Notes: generated by a model from the letters alone, not told the origin. 64,000 nt of DNA from G963663315 sp965116335 (GCA_965116335.1 OZ220677.1:868001-932000); one strand, 5' to 3'. Positions 40,384-50,200 are shown, counted from the first letter of the stretch. Numbers and translations: made by a program.

Positions 40384-42486
40384 GTGAATCCATACAGATC
40401 CGATTTGAATTCCTCCAGCGTTGCGCCCCATCCTCTTCGATCACTTGCCGGAGTCGGCCCGAAAATCATCGGCAAACTGGAGAAAATAGGTATTTCCAGG
40501 CCACAGGATCTGCTCTTCCATTTGCCATTTCGCTATCAGGACAGAACACGTGTTACCCGGATTACCCATCTGCAGAACGGTCATGAAGCGGTCATATTCG
40601 GACAGATCGACTCGGTCGATGTCCGCTTCGGCAAACGCAGAAGTCTGTTGGTGCGGGTAACCGACTCCTCCGCTTCGATTTCTCTGCGTTTTTTCCATTT
40701 CAGCCATAACCAGCAGAAGGGTTTTTGCAAGGACGCCTGGATTCAATGCTATGGGGAAGTGCGCCGGGGTTTTGGAGAGCTGGAAATGATCCATCCGGAA
40801 TACAAGATATTCAATCGGCCCACACAACCGGCATTGGAGGAGACATTGACGCCTGTTTACCCCGCGACAGAAGGCCTGGGGCAGAGAACAATCCGCAGAC
40901 TGGTATCAGCAAGTCTGGGAAATTACCGGCAGCAGCTACCCGATATGATTCCGCCAGAGCTTCAAACCGAGTTCGGGCTGATGACATTGGCGAAGGCTCT
41001 GCAAACCGTCCACAACCCACCGGCAGACTGTGACGCAGAGGCACTGAAGGCGGGCATTCATCCGGCCTGTCAACGTCTGTCTCTGGAAGAACTGCTGGCT
41101 CACCAGCTCGCATTTCATCAGCTTCGCCAGAAACGGCAACGTGAAAACGGGCCACTGATCACCGACACAGACCAATCATGGAAAAGGCTTGAGAGTCGGC
41201 TCGATTTTCAATTGACCGGGGCGCAGATTCGGGTGATTCAGGAAATTCGGGATGATCTGTCCAGGAAATATCCGGTCATGCGCCTGGTTCAGGGGGATGT
41301 GGGCTCAGGCAAAACCATCGTCTGTGCCGCCGCCGCCCTGCAGGCCATTGACAGTGGTTATCAGGTGGCACTGATGGCACCCACCGAGCTGCTTGCCGAA
41401 CAGCATCGCAAAACATTTCAACAATGGTTTGAACCGCTGCATATCGACATGGAGTGGTTAACCGGGAAACTGACTGCGGCGAACCGCAGAAAAGCGCTGT
41501 CACGTATTGGTAGCGGTGAGGCGAGAATGATTATTGGCACTCATGCGTTGTTCCAGGAATCCGTTGAATTCAACAGGCTCGGCCTGATCATTGTCGATGA
41601 GCAACACCGCTTCGGAGTGGATCAAAGATTGGCACTACGCGACAAGGGCGCATCCGGGGATACCGTACCTCACCAGATTGTGATGAGCGCAACCCCGATA
41701 CCCCGCTCACTGGCCATGATCCTGTATGCCGATCTGGATATATCGAACATTGATGAATTGCCGGTCGGCAGAAAGCCGGTGACCACAGTAGCGCTACCAG
41801 GAACCCGGCGGCGGGAAGTCGCAGACCGCATCCGCTCCAACTGCCAGAACGGGCTACAGGCGTACTGGGTCTGCCCGCTGATCGAGGAATCGGATAAACT
41901 GCAAATCCAGACCGCCACAGAAACCTGCTCAACCCTGCAAACCCTGCTACCTGAACTCCGTATCGAGCTGATCCACGGACGACTGAAACCGAAAGAGAAA
42001 GAATCCATCATGCGCCAGTTTGATCAGGGCCTGATTGACTTGCTGGTGGCAACCACAGTAATCGAGGTGGGCGTGGATGTCCGCAACGCCAATCTGATGA
42101 TTATTGAAAATGCGGAAAGGCTGGGGCTGGCGCAACTTCACCAGTTACGCGGACGAGTCGGGCGAAGCGCTGATCAGGCCTCCTGTGTGTTACTGTATCA
42201 GGCTCCACTTGGCGCCATCGCGAAAGAGCGTCTGGGCATCCTGCGTAGCACCCATGACGGATTCGAAATCGCGCGCAAGGACCTGGAACAGAGAGGCCCC
42301 GGAGAACTGCTCGGAACACGGCAGACCGGAATTCAACAAATGCGGATTGCGAACATCGTCCGGGACCGGGCGTTGCTTCCCCAGGTCGAACGGATTTCCC
42401 GGAAGCTGCGTGAGCAATACCCGCACCGGATACCAACACTGATATCGAGATGGATTCACAAAAGTGAACAATACGCTGGTGTATAA
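40384..42486 (+). CDS. recG: ATP-dependent DNA helicase RecG
   Basis: Branch-migrating helicase that reverses stalled forks and processes recombination junctions. An N-terminal wedge domain (LRSLAGVGPKIIGKLEKIGI, oligonucleotide-fold part to about residue 150) precedes the SF2 motor: Walker A GDVGSGKTIVCAAA (near residue 305), DEQH in IIVDEQHRFGVDQR, SATPIPRSLAM, and motif VI LRGRVGRSADQA. The GTG at 40384 is my start, giving 700 residues; no strong RBS is seen, and a TTG at 40348 inside ridA is the other option. It is coupled to ubiA 6 bases downstream. Confidence 0.95.
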   Translation: MNPYRSDLNSSSVAPHPLRSLAGVGPKIIGKLEKIGISRPQDLLFHLPFRYQDRTRVTRITHLQNGHEAVIFGQIDSVDVRFGKRRSLLVRVTDSSASISLRFFHFSHNQQKGFCKDAWIQCYGEVRRGFGELEMIHPEYKIFNRPTQPALEETLTPVYPATEGLGQRTIRRLVSASLGNYRQQLPDMIPPELQTEFGLMTLAKALQTVHNPPADCDAEALKAGIHPACQRLSLEELLAHQLAFHQLRQKRQRENGPLITDTDQSWKRLESRLDFQLTGAQIRVIQEIRDDLSRKYPVMRLVQGDVGSGKTIVCAAAALQAIDSGYQVALMAPTELLAEQHRKTFQQWFEPLHIDMEWLTGKLTAANRRKALSRIGSGEARMIIGTHALFQESVEFNRLGLIIVDEQHRFGVDQRLALRDKGASGDTVPHQIVMSATPIPRSLAMILYADLDISNIDELPVGRKPVTTVALPGTRRREVADRIRSNCQNGLQAYWVCPLIEESDKLQIQTATETCSTLQTLLPELRIELIHGRLKPKEKESIMRQFDQGLIDLLVATTVIEVGVDVRNANLMIIENAERLGLAQLHQLRGRVGRSADQASCVLLYQAPLGAIAKERLGILRSTHDGFEIARKDLEQRGPGELLGTRQTGIQQMRIANIVRDRALLPQVERISRKLREQYPHRIPTLISRWIHKSEQYAGV

Positions 42487-42492
42487 CCTGAA

Positions 42493-43356
42493 ATGAAGCC
42501 GGGAGTTTTTTCATCCTGTATCCAGCTAATGCGCCTGCATCGGCCGATTGGCACATTTTTGCTGCTCTGGCCTACATTATGGGCGTTATGGCTTGCCGGG
42601 GAAGGCTCCCCGGACCCCGATATCGTGCTGATCTTCATCCTCGGCACGGTAGTCATGCGAGCGGCAGGCTGCATCATCAATGATTACGCAGACCGCAATC
42701 TGGACCCTCATGTCAAAAGAACCAGAAATCGTCCGCTCGCCAGTGGCGCCTTGAGTGTCCGGGTAGCTTTGAGTTTATTCGCAGCGCTTACCCTGATCGC
42801 TTTCACCCTGATATGGTTGCTCAACCCACTGACCCGCTACCTGTCCATTATCGCGGTCATGCTTGCCATACTATACCCCTTTGCCAAGCGCATCACCCAT
42901 TTCCCGCAATGCGTGCTCGGGCTGGCGTTCTCAATGGGCATCCCGATGGCTTATGCCGCATTGACCGGGACGCTTCCCCTGCAAGCCTGGCTCCTGTTTA
43001 TCGCCAATTTTCTGTGGATCGTCGCCTATGATACCCAGTATGCGATGGCAGACCGGGACGATGATCGTCTGGTCGGCATCAAATCAACCGCCATTGCGTT
43101 CGGTAATTATGATAATCTGGCGGTCGGTATACTGCATATTGCTTCCCTTGCCATTATCGGTCTGATCGGGTGGCAAAGTCATCTGTCCTGGCATTTCTAC
43201 CTGTTCCTGGGAATTGCAGCCGGGCTTGCCGTTTACCAGCAGTATTTATGCAAGGATCGGGATTCGCAGAAAGCCCTGTCCGCATTTTTGAATAACAACT
43301 GGATAGGGGCAGCACTCTGGTGCGGTTTGGTCTTAAGCCTGATGAAACCTGCTTGA
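42493..43356 (+). CDS. ubiA: 4-hydroxybenzoate polyprenyltransferase UbiA
   Basis: Inner-membrane prenyltransferase that attaches the isoprenoid side chain in ubiquinone synthesis. Both Asp-rich motifs are present: NDYADRNLDPHVKRTRNRP (magnesium-prenyl diphosphate site) and DTQYAMADRDDD. The 287-residue length and eight or nine membrane helices fit the family. The start region LMRLHRPIGTFLLLWPTLWALW is typical. There is no ubiC next to it. It follows recG by 6 bases, so the pair is likely co-transcribed. Confidence 0.95.
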   Translation: MKPGVFSSCIQLMRLHRPIGTFLLLWPTLWALWLAGEGSPDPDIVLIFILGTVVMRAAGCIINDYADRNLDPHVKRTRNRPLASGALSVRVALSLFAALTLIAFTLIWLLNPLTRYLSIIAVMLAILYPFAKRITHFPQCVLGLAFSMGIPMAYAALTGTLPLQAWLLFIANFLWIVAYDTQYAMADRDDDRLVGIKSTAIAFGNYDNLAVGILHIASLAIIGLIGWQSHLSWHFYLFLGIAAGLAVYQQYLCKDRDSQKALSAFLNNNWIGAALWCGLVLSLMKPA

Positions 43357-43379
43357 CTCCAGTTTCCCGACATCTGACC

Positions 43380-43925
43380 ATGAGAGAAACCCGACCAATC
43401 AATCACTGCACTTTCTGTGGCAGGAAAGTAGTCTTCGAAATTCCCGAGGGGGATAATCGCCCCCGGCATCTGTGCAGGCATTGCGGCCAGATCCAGTATC
43501 AAAACCCCAAAATCGTGACCGGCTGTATTCCGGTCTGGGGAGAGCGGATTCTATTATGCAAACGAGCGATAGAGCCGCGCCTGGGATACTGGACAATCCC
43601 GGCCGGGTTTATGGAAAACGGGGAAACGATTGTGCAGGGAGCCATGCGGGAAACCTGGGAAGAAGCCTGCGCGAAAGTCGTCAATCCGTCCCTTTACCAA
43701 ATTTACAACCTGATTTCCGTGAATCAGATCTATATGCTGTTCCGGGCAGAACTGGACGGACCGGATCAATTCGGCATCGGCCAGGAAAGTCTGGAAGTAG
43801 AACTGATGGAAGAGTCCCGGATTCCCTGGAATGAAATTGCGTTCAAGGTTGTCCACAACACACTGGAGCGGTTTTTCAGGGAGCGCGGACAGGGTCAGTT
43901 TGAATTCCGTATCGACACCATTTAG
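43380..43925 (+). CDS. Nudix hydrolase with N-terminal zinc ribbon
   Basis: The N-terminus carries two Cys pairs (CTFCGRK and CRHCGQ), a small zinc ribbon, followed by PKIVTGCIPVWGERILLC and a Nudix box GFMENGETIVQGAMRETWEE (the terminal small residue is followed by AC in place of a Gly, seen in this subgroup). The substrate cannot be set: related zinc-ribbon Nudix proteins act on ADP-ribose, FAD or NADH. I use ATG 43380, giving 181 residues, because the frame upstream overlaps ubiA. It lies 23 bases after ubiA and probably belongs to the same transcript. Confidence 0.85.
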   Translation: MRETRPINHCTFCGRKVVFEIPEGDNRPRHLCRHCGQIQYQNPKIVTGCIPVWGERILLCKRAIEPRLGYWTIPAGFMENGETIVQGAMRETWEEACAKVVNPSLYQIYNLISVNQIYMLFRAELDGPDQFGIGQESLEVELMEESRIPWNEIAFKVVHNTLERFFRERGQGQFEFRIDTI

Positions 43926-44326
43926 TCAATGTACAACTATATTCATAATCTACTCCATGTTCTGATAAAAATAATATAAGTGCTTGATTGCAGAAGCATT
44001 ACATAGCATTTTTCAGAATTTCAGCGAAGTTATGCACAATGTTGGTCTTCACTTCCAGAGACTCTGTTTAGACTCACAATCTCTAATAACTTTTAACATT
44101 ATATCTGTAAGCCATTGTTTTATTTGATGTATACCAAAAAACACCCAAACAGAGCGATTCTCGCCCGTGAATCATGATTACTTCACCAAATTCCGCTCCG
44201 GGCACATTATCCACAAAGTTATCCACAGATTTTGTGAACAACCTGATCACTCGCCTGTGCGCTGGTCAATTCACGAACGGGCACGGCATCGACTTCACCG
44301 GCTCATTTCAGGCCCGATAATCCTCA
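43926..44326. other. AT-rich 401-bp intergenic region with DnaA boxes, no gene
   Basis: I see no coding frame here with family support. By eye the first 240 bases are notably richer in A and T than the flanking genes. Two perfect TTATCCACA boxes (44207-44215 and 44219-44227) are direct repeats 12 bases apart; TTATGCACA (44030-44038) also fits the DnaA consensus TTATNCACA, and TGTGAACAA (44234-44242) is a one-mismatch site on the other strand. It may be a DnaA-binding region controlling priA, a DnaA-titration site, or part of an origin. Confidence 0.6.
44207..44227 (+). promoter_or_regulatory. Two perfect DnaA boxes
   Basis: TTATCCACA occurs at 44207-44215 and again at 44219-44227, in the same direction and separated by three bases. 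They lie about 100 bases before the priA start. Perfect matches to the E. coli R1-type box this close together are rarely accidental. Confidence 0.65.
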
Positions 44327-46573
44327 GTGGCCGAAAAAGAATTCCCCAACCAACCCGCCCACCGGATTCAAATTGCTGTCCCTGTGCCAGTAAGGCAGGC
44401 ATTCGACTACCGGAGTGCCAGCGAGATAGCTCCGGGCAGCCGCGTTTTAGTCCCTTTTGGCATAAAGTCCGGTCGCTCCGTGGTCGGAGTGGCACTACCC
44501 TCTCGCTCCAGCGCGAATAAAAACATTACACTCAAGACGGTTGAACGTATACTGGATGATACGCCTGTTTTCACGGGTAGTATGATCGGATTGCTGCTGT
44601 GGGCCGCCGATTATTACCATCACCCGGTAGGTGAAGTATTCCAGACCGCGACTCCGACCTGGTTGCGCTCAGCTGTCGGCATCGAAAACCCGCTCCGTGA
44701 AATCTGCTACCGCCGGAGCACTCGCCTGAGTATGCCTGAGATCAGCAAATTGCTGGCAAGAGCACCGAAACAGCAGCAGTTATTTCAGCTATTGCGCGAT
44801 TCGTCCGAATACTCTCTGGCGCAGTTGACAGACATCATGACAACAGCGACACCCACCAGTATCCACCGCACCCTGAAAGCCCTGCTGGCAAAGGAAGTGA
44901 TTGAGCGGCATGAAAGAGACGCAGCACCGGGCGAGTATCCGGTCACCGGGTTTAGCGACCGATTGACGGATGAACAACGCAGTGCGGTGGAGAGCGTGGT
45001 CGAGTCACTCGGCCAATACCGCTCATTCGTCCTGCATGGCATCACAGGCTCAGGTAAGACCGAGGTATATCTGCAAATCGCACAACAATGCCTTGCAAAC
45101 GGCCATCAGGTCATGATCCTGATCCCGGAAATCGCCCTGACCCCCCAGTTACTGGACAGATTCAGAACCAGACTCGGAGGAGGAGTCACCGCGATTCACT
45201 CAGGCCTGAGCGCGCAACAGCGATACACGAGCTGGTGGAAAGCGCGCGAAGGCACAGCCACTGTGATCATAGGCACCCGTTCTGCGGTCTTCACACCGAT
45301 GAAACGACCCGGATTGATCATCATTGACGAAGAACATGACCACTCCTATAAACAACAGGACGGATTCCGCTATCATGCCCGTGACCTCGCGATCAAACGG
45401 GCGAGTATGGAAAACATACCGATCCTGCTGGGCTCCGCCACACCTTCGATGGAGTCAATACACAATGTGGAAACCGGCAAACATCGCCTGCTCAAACTGA
45501 GTCACAGAGCGAGCGGTGCCCGATTGCCCGGAGTCGAGTGGGTTGATCTGCAAAAACACCGGAAATACGACGGCCTGACTCCACAACTACTGGAAGCGGT
45601 GCGGACAGAGATCGATAATGGCTTCCAGGTCATCCTGTATATCAACCGGCGTGGCTTTGCAACCGTTGCCGGATGCACCCGCTGCGACTGGAAGGCGAAG
45701 TGCGACCGTTGCGATGCCTGGCTTGTGTTCCATAAGAAAACCAATACCCTGCGATGCCATCATTGCGGGCGAATTGCCCGCCCACTACCCAGCTGCCCGG
45801 AATGCAGTCACTCACTGTTCTATCACGGCGACGGCACCCAGAGACTGGAGGAGGTTCTGAAGCGGCAACTGCCCGATGCCCGTATCGTACGATTCGACAG
45901 TGACCAGATCACCACCCGCTCCAGGCTGGAGAAAATCCTGACCGAGATCAGGCAGGGAGACATAGACATCATTATAGGCACCCAACTGATCTCCAAAGGA
46001 CATGATTTCCCGCGAGTCACCCTGGTGGGCATTGTGCACCCGGATCAGGGACTGTACAGCACAGATTTTCGGGCACCTGAATACCTGTTCCAACAGTTGA
46101 TCCAGGTCGCCGGACGTGCCGGGCGCGACCAGCTTCCCGGCAGAGTGATCATCCAGACCGCCCATCCGGGGAATCCTTACCTGAAACTGGCACTGGGACA
46201 TGATTACTCCGGTTTTTACCAGCTTTGCTCAGAGCAAAGGAAAGTGTCCGGGTTTCCGCCTTTCGGATTTATAGCATTGTGGCGGGCCGAATCCGCACAC
46301 CCTGGCAGTGCCATTCAATTCCTGCAATACACTCGTCAAATCGGCCAGGATATTCGGCAAAACCTCGATTATCGGGAAGTAGAGATCATGGACCCGGTGC
46401 CCTCACCGATGGAAAAACTCGCCGGACGATACCGGGCGCAATTACTGGTAAAGTGCCATCGTCGAAAACCACTGCATGACCTGCTCTCGTCATGGACCAA
46501 TGAAATAGAAATATCCGCGCAAGCCCGCAAGATCAGATGGTCGCTGGACATAGACCCCATGCAAATGTACTGA
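44327..46573 (+). CDS. priA: Primosomal replication restart helicase PriA
   Basis: Superfamily 2 helicase that reloads the replisome at repaired forks. Order: N-terminal 3'-binding domain (RIQIAVPVPVRQAFDY), Walker A GITGSGKTEVYLQIAQQCL (near residue 240), IIDEEHDHSYKQQ, then the zinc module with Cys pairs CTRCDWKAKCDRC, CHHCGR and CPEC (about 445-490), and motif VI GRAGRDQLPG. The GTG at 44327 is the first usable start. Its 748 residues match the family (E. coli 732). It is preceded by the AT-rich DnaA-box region and followed by pyrC. Confidence 0.96.
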   Translation: MAEKEFPNQPAHRIQIAVPVPVRQAFDYRSASEIAPGSRVLVPFGIKSGRSVVGVALPSRSSANKNITLKTVERILDDTPVFTGSMIGLLLWAADYYHHPVGEVFQTATPTWLRSAVGIENPLREICYRRSTRLSMPEISKLLARAPKQQQLFQLLRDSSEYSLAQLTDIMTTATPTSIHRTLKALLAKEVIERHERDAAPGEYPVTGFSDRLTDEQRSAVESVVESLGQYRSFVLHGITGSGKTEVYLQIAQQCLANGHQVMILIPEIALTPQLLDRFRTRLGGGVTAIHSGLSAQQRYTSWWKAREGTATVIIGTRSAVFTPMKRPGLIIIDEEHDHSYKQQDGFRYHARDLAIKRASMENIPILLGSATPSMESIHNVETGKHRLLKLSHRASGARLPGVEWVDLQKHRKYDGLTPQLLEAVRTEIDNGFQVILYINRRGFATVAGCTRCDWKAKCDRCDAWLVFHKKTNTLRCHHCGRIARPLPSCPECSHSLFYHGDGTQRLEEVLKRQLPDARIVRFDSDQITTRSRLEKILTEIRQGDIDIIIGTQLISKGHDFPRVTLVGIVHPDQGLYSTDFRAPEYLFQQLIQVAGRAGRDQLPGRVIIQTAHPGNPYLKLALGHDYSGFYQLCSEQRKVSGFPPFGFIALWRAESAHPGSAIQFLQYTRQIGQDIRQNLDYREVEIMDPVPSPMEKLAGRYRAQLLVKCHRRKPLHDLLSSWTNEIEISAQARKIRWSLDIDPMQMY

Positions 46574-46627
46574 CGGAAATGCTTTATAATCATTTGAATA
46601 TTCATCTTACCCAATTCAATATCCCTG

Positions 46628-47698
46628 ATGCAGCTTCGTATTACCCAACCAGATGACTGGCATATTCATCTGCGCGATGGGGAAATGCTGAAAAGAGCAG
46701 CACCCTACACGGCCCTGCAATTCAAGCGCGCTCTGGTCATGCCCAATCTGACTCCGCCGGTCACAACGGTGGAACAGGCCATGGATTACCGCACAAGAAT
46801 TCTGCAATCCGTACCGCAAAACAGTGGGTTTGACCCCAGAATGAGTCTCTACCTGACAGACCATACGCCAGTGCAGGAAGTGCGTCAGGCTGCCCAAAAC
46901 CCGCATATCGCCGGATTCAAACTGTATCCCGCCGGAGCGACCACCCATTCCGATTCCGGTGTTACCCACATCAACCGCATCATGAATGTTCTCGAAGCGA
47001 TGGCGCAGAACGGCGTCATTCTCCAGGTTCATGGTGAAGTAACCGATAATCACGTTGATATTTATGATCGGGAAGCGGTATTTATTGATCAAGTCCTGGC
47101 CCCGCTGCACCATGAGCTGCCCGACCTCAAATTCATACTGGAACATATCACGACACGTCAGGGCGTCGAGTTTGTCAAGCAGTGCAGTGCCAGTGTCGCC
47201 GGAACTATCACCCCCCATCACCTGCTGTTCAACCGCAACCAGATGTTTGCAGGCGGAATCTGTCCCCACTTGTATTGCCTGCCGGTATTGAAACGCGAAC
47301 CCCATCGACTCGCGCTGCTCGATGCCGCGACCAGTGGCAACCCCTCGTTCTTCCTGGGGACGGACAGTGCCCCGCACAGCCGGGCCTCAAAGCAAAGCGA
47401 CTGTGGCTGCGCCGGAATATTTTCGGCCAACGCAGCGATTGAGCTTTATGCAGAGATTTTTGATCAGGCGGGGCACATCGACAGGTTGGAAGGATTTGCC
47501 AGCCATTTCGGCGCTGATTTCTATGGCCTGCCCAGAAATTCCGGCACCATCACCCTGACTCGGCAAGCGCATCCAATCCCTTCGATCATTCCGGCCAGCA
47601 ATCAGGAAAAATCGGATGATCTGGTGCCATTGCTCGGCGGTTCCGTGATTCAGTGGAAACTGACAGAAACCACCGCGGACGGTTCAGCGACTACTTGA
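46628..47698 (+). CDS. pyrC: Dihydroorotase, type II, PyrC
   Basis: Zinc amidohydrolase that forms dihydroorotate in pyrimidine synthesis. Metal ligands are in the N-terminal DWHIHLRDG (two His), the carboxylated Lys in FKLYPAGATTHSDSGVT, then VHGEV, EHITT and the Asp in FFLGTDSAPHSR. The short, single-domain form of 356 residues is like E. coli PyrC (348). It stands alone after priA, 54 bases downstream; it converges with ppiD. Confidence 0.96.
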   Translation: MQLRITQPDDWHIHLRDGEMLKRAAPYTALQFKRALVMPNLTPPVTTVEQAMDYRTRILQSVPQNSGFDPRMSLYLTDHTPVQEVRQAAQNPHIAGFKLYPAGATTHSDSGVTHINRIMNVLEAMAQNGVILQVHGEVTDNHVDIYDREAVFIDQVLAPLHHELPDLKFILEHITTRQGVEFVKQCSASVAGTITPHHLLFNRNQMFAGGICPHLYCLPVLKREPHRLALLDAATSGNPSFFLGTDSAPHSRASKQSDCGCAGIFSANAAIELYAEIFDQAGHIDRLEGFASHFGADFYGLPRNSGTITLTRQAHPIPSIIPASNQEKSDDLVPLLGGSVIQWKLTETTADGSATT

Positions 47699-47731
47699 GA
47701 AATTCCACCCGGCATATCCTGGCCAGGAAAA

Positions 47732-49654
47732 TCAAAGCCGGTCTTCAAAAATTTCTATTTCTGCGCCATCACGCAGCGATCGTTGAAAAACGCTAAAGGC
47801 TCCCACTCCATCGCGAACCAGCAAACGTTGTCGCAACCTTTCTTTTTCCTCCTCACCAACATCTTCCGGGTTACCCGGTCGTACCTCCTCAAGGACATAC
47901 AGGGCATAATCGCCATTGTCGAGTGCCACGCCGCCAAAATCGGCGCCCATCCCGGCTGACCTGGAATGAGAGAAGACCGCATCACCGAGCAACCATAATT
48001 CATTCGGGATGTCTGATCGACGCTCCGCCAGCTGATGGCTTTCAAGATTCTGGTCGGCTATTGCCTGTTGCCATGACTCCATACTCCTGTCGCCCGATTC
48101 CAGATCAGACAACAAATCCAGACCGATCTCTATCACCGCATCCCGGGATTCCTCGAACCGAATCGTTTCAATCACCTCCTGTTTGACCGACTCCAGCGGT
48201 CGCTGATGAGCGGGCCGGTAATCCGTTTTGTACACAGCAACCAGCTTGTCGAACCCTATTTCGATGGCGGGACTGAGCAGACCCTCATTCAAAACATCCT
48301 CGGAGAACGCGGCCTGTCGAACGGCAGCTTGTGAGGCAATGCCAGTGCCATTATCAGCACCGAACCAGTCACTCGACAGAATCTCAAGGCCCATATCCTC
48401 GGCTACCACCACAATATTATCCGGGTTCTCGAACACCAGACTCTTGAACGATTCAGCGAGCTCGTCGAACAACTCCTCTGCCTGATTTTTCCGCACCTCA
48501 TCCTCCACCTCATCGCGCACATCGACAAGTGATTGTTGCGTACTTTCCCGTAACTCATCGAGTTTGATGATATGGTATCCAAATCGGGTTTCGACCGGGC
48601 CGGCAACCTCACCCTCCGTCATTTCGTAGACCGCATCCTCAAACGGCTGCACCATTTGCCCCCGTGCAATCGTACCGAGCCCCCCCCCATTCCGGGCAGA
48701 CCCGGTATCATCGGAATATTCTGCCGCCAATTCAGAAAAATCATCGCCCTGTCTGACTCGCTCCAGCAACTCGTTTGCCTGGCTGAGCTTCTGCTGTTTC
48801 TCCTCATCCGTTGAGGATTCATCTACACTGATCAGGATGTGGCTTGCCTGGCGGGCTTCCGGGACAATATAACGGCCCTTGTTTTCTTCATACAGAGCCT
48901 GAATATCCTCCTCGGATGGCTGTATCTTCTCTGCCAGTGATTCCATACTCAACTCTATAAAATCCACCTTGACCTCAGCCTGGGCACGGAATCGCTCCAT
49001 GTTCCGGTCGTAATAATCCTGAATCCGGTCATCACTCACACTGTCTGGAGCATGAGACTGCCCGGCTTCTATAATCGCGTATCGGGCACTGCGTGTCTGT
49101 TCTTGCAACTGTAATATCCGATCCAGCTCCGGCTCTATATAAAACGAAGACCGACTGATACCCTCGATCAGTTGGTTGATGATGCTGTTACTGCGCTGGT
49201 ATTCTTCAAACTGCCGGGGAGTATAACGATTCGCGCTGAGTATCTGCTGGTAGAGTTGCGTATCAAACCGGCCTTCACTCTGGAACGCAGGGTGGTCGCG
49301 GATGACCTCTTCCAGGAGACTGTCGTCAAACCGAAAATTATTCCCGGAGGTATATTCAAGCAATAATTGATTGTCGATCAAATTGTCGATAACCTGCTGC
49401 TTGACGCCGAGTTCTTCCAGCATCTCCGGAGTAATACTCCGGTCGAACTGGCTGGCCAGTTGCTGACGCCGTTGACTCAGATCCTCTTGATATTCGTAGA
49501 CTGAAATTTCAGCGCCATTTACTCTGGCTGCCGGAATTTCATTACCTCCCTCGAAATAGGAATTGATTCCCCACAGTGCGAAAGGAATGGCGATCAGACC
49601 CACGATCACCCAGGCCAGCCAGCCAGTGGCGCGTTCACGAATTGCTACCAGCAC
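47732..49654 (-). CDS. ppiD: Periplasmic folding chaperone PpiD (SurA-like, parvulin domain)
   Basis: Membrane-anchored periplasmic chaperone that meets proteins leaving the Sec channel. One N-terminal helix (TGWLAWVIVGLIAIPFALWG) is followed by a SurA-type N-domain (residues about 30-225) and a parvulin domain around ARQASHILISVDES and GGGLGTIARGQMVQPFEDAV. A second, C-terminal substrate-binding part completes about 640 residues. I use a GTG at 49654 (MLVAIRERATG), which has GGTGG 7 bases ahead; the longer frame to 49747 runs into tRNA flanks. It belongs to the lon-hupB-ppiD neighbourhood, here with two tRNA genes between hupB and ppiD. Confidence 0.93.
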   Translation of the reverse strand: MLVAIRERATGWLAWVIVGLIAIPFALWGINSYFEGGNEIPAARVNGAEISVYEYQEDLSQRRQQLASQFDRSITPEMLEELGVKQQVIDNLIDNQLLLEYTSGNNFRFDDSLLEEVIRDHPAFQSEGRFDTQLYQQILSANRYTPRQFEEYQRSNSIINQLIEGISRSSFYIEPELDRILQLQEQTRSARYAIIEAGQSHAPDSVSDDRIQDYYDRNMERFRAQAEVKVDFIELSMESLAEKIQPSEEDIQALYEENKGRYIVPEARQASHILISVDESSTDEEKQQKLSQANELLERVRQGDDFSELAAEYSDDTGSARNGGGLGTIARGQMVQPFEDAVYEMTEGEVAGPVETRFGYHIIKLDELRESTQQSLVDVRDEVEDEVRKNQAEELFDELAESFKSLVFENPDNIVVVAEDMGLEILSSDWFGADNGTGIASQAAVRQAAFSEDVLNEGLLSPAIEIGFDKLVAVYKTDYRPAHQRPLESVKQEVIETIRFEESRDAVIEIGLDLLSDLESGDRSMESWQQAIADQNLESHQLAERRSDIPNELWLLGDAVFSHSRSAGMGADFGGVALDNGDYALYVLEEVRPGNPEDVGEEEKERLRQRLLVRDGVGAFSVFQRSLRDGAEIEIFEDRL

Positions 49655-49751
49655 TGCAACACCACCCTTTTCTCTATCTGCAAGATTGATCCTTAAAGGT
49701 TCCAGTATCGGGAAAACACGGGCATCAGAAACCCGTGCTTTCCACAATCAA

Positions 49752-49829
49752 TGGCGGAGCGGACGGGACTCGAACCCGCGACCCCCGGCGTGACAGGCCG
49801 GTATTCTAACCAAACTGAACTACCGCTCC
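49752..49829 (-). tRNA. tRNA-Asp (anticodon GTC)
   Basis: Read on the minus strand it begins GGAGCGG, pairing with CCGCTCC at the end, with D-arm TAGTTCAG, anticodon loop CTGTCAC (anticodon GTC) and T-arm GGGTTCGAGTCCC. The CCA end is encoded (49754-49752), giving 78 bases in all. Confidence 0.96.
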
Positions 49830-49837
49830 TGGAAACC

Positions 49838-49913
49838 TGGTGGGCGCTGCAGGGATCGAACCTGCGACCCTCGCCTTGTAAGGGCGATGCTCTCCCGGCT
49901 GAGCTAAGCGCCC
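49838..49913 (-). tRNA. tRNA-Val (anticodon TAC)
   Basis: Minus strand, 76 bases including an encoded CCA. The acceptor stem is GGGCGCT/AGCGCCC, the D-arm TAGCTCAG, the anticodon loop CTTACAA (TAC, reading GUA and related codons), the T-arm AGGTTCGATCCCT. It lies 8 bases from tRNA-Asp; the two are probably processed from one transcript, as in the common Val-Asp pair. Confidence 0.96.
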
Positions 49914-49927
49914 CGGAAAAAAGATGG

Positions 49928-50200
49928 CTAGTCTACGGCATCCCTGAGCGCTTTACCAGCCTTAAACTTGACTACTTTCGCGGCTGCTATCTGTATAGTT
50001 TCTCCAGTTCGCGGATTGCGCCCTGATCGAGCCGCCCGATCAGAAACGGAAAAAGCCCCGAAACCAATTAACGATACAGACCCTCCGTCTGCCAATGCAG
50101 CTTCAATTGACTGGAAAACAGCGTCTACTGCATTTCCTGCATCCGATTTCGACAAATTCGCACTTGCCGCCACCGCATCTGTTAGTTCAGTTTTATTCAT
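49928..50200 (-). CDS. hupB: Histone-like DNA-binding protein HU
   Basis: Small nucleoid protein that bends and compacts DNA as a dimer. The 90-residue form begins MNKTELTDAVAASANLSK and carries the beta-arm segment GFGAFSVSDRAARSGRNPRTGE with the proline at the tip, diagnostic of HU. I use ATG 50200, which has AGAGGAAA upstream; the frame is also open to 50254. It lies between lon and the tRNA/ppiD genes, as for hupB of gammaproteobacteria. Confidence 0.95.
   Translation of the reverse strand: MNKTELTDAVAASANLSKSDAGNAVDAVFQSIEAALADGGSVSLIGFGAFSVSDRAARSGRNPRTGETIQIAAAKVVKFKAGKALRDAVD

Noticed and set aside
43926..44326. Calling this region the chromosomal origin
   Set aside because: DnaA boxes alone are not enough: dnaA, mnmG or rpmH are not next to it, and gene directions do not diverge here. 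Kept as a candidate site only.
49751..50026. Open frame across the two tRNA genes
   Set aside because: Covers tRNA-Asp and tRNA-Val on the other strand, a common false gene.
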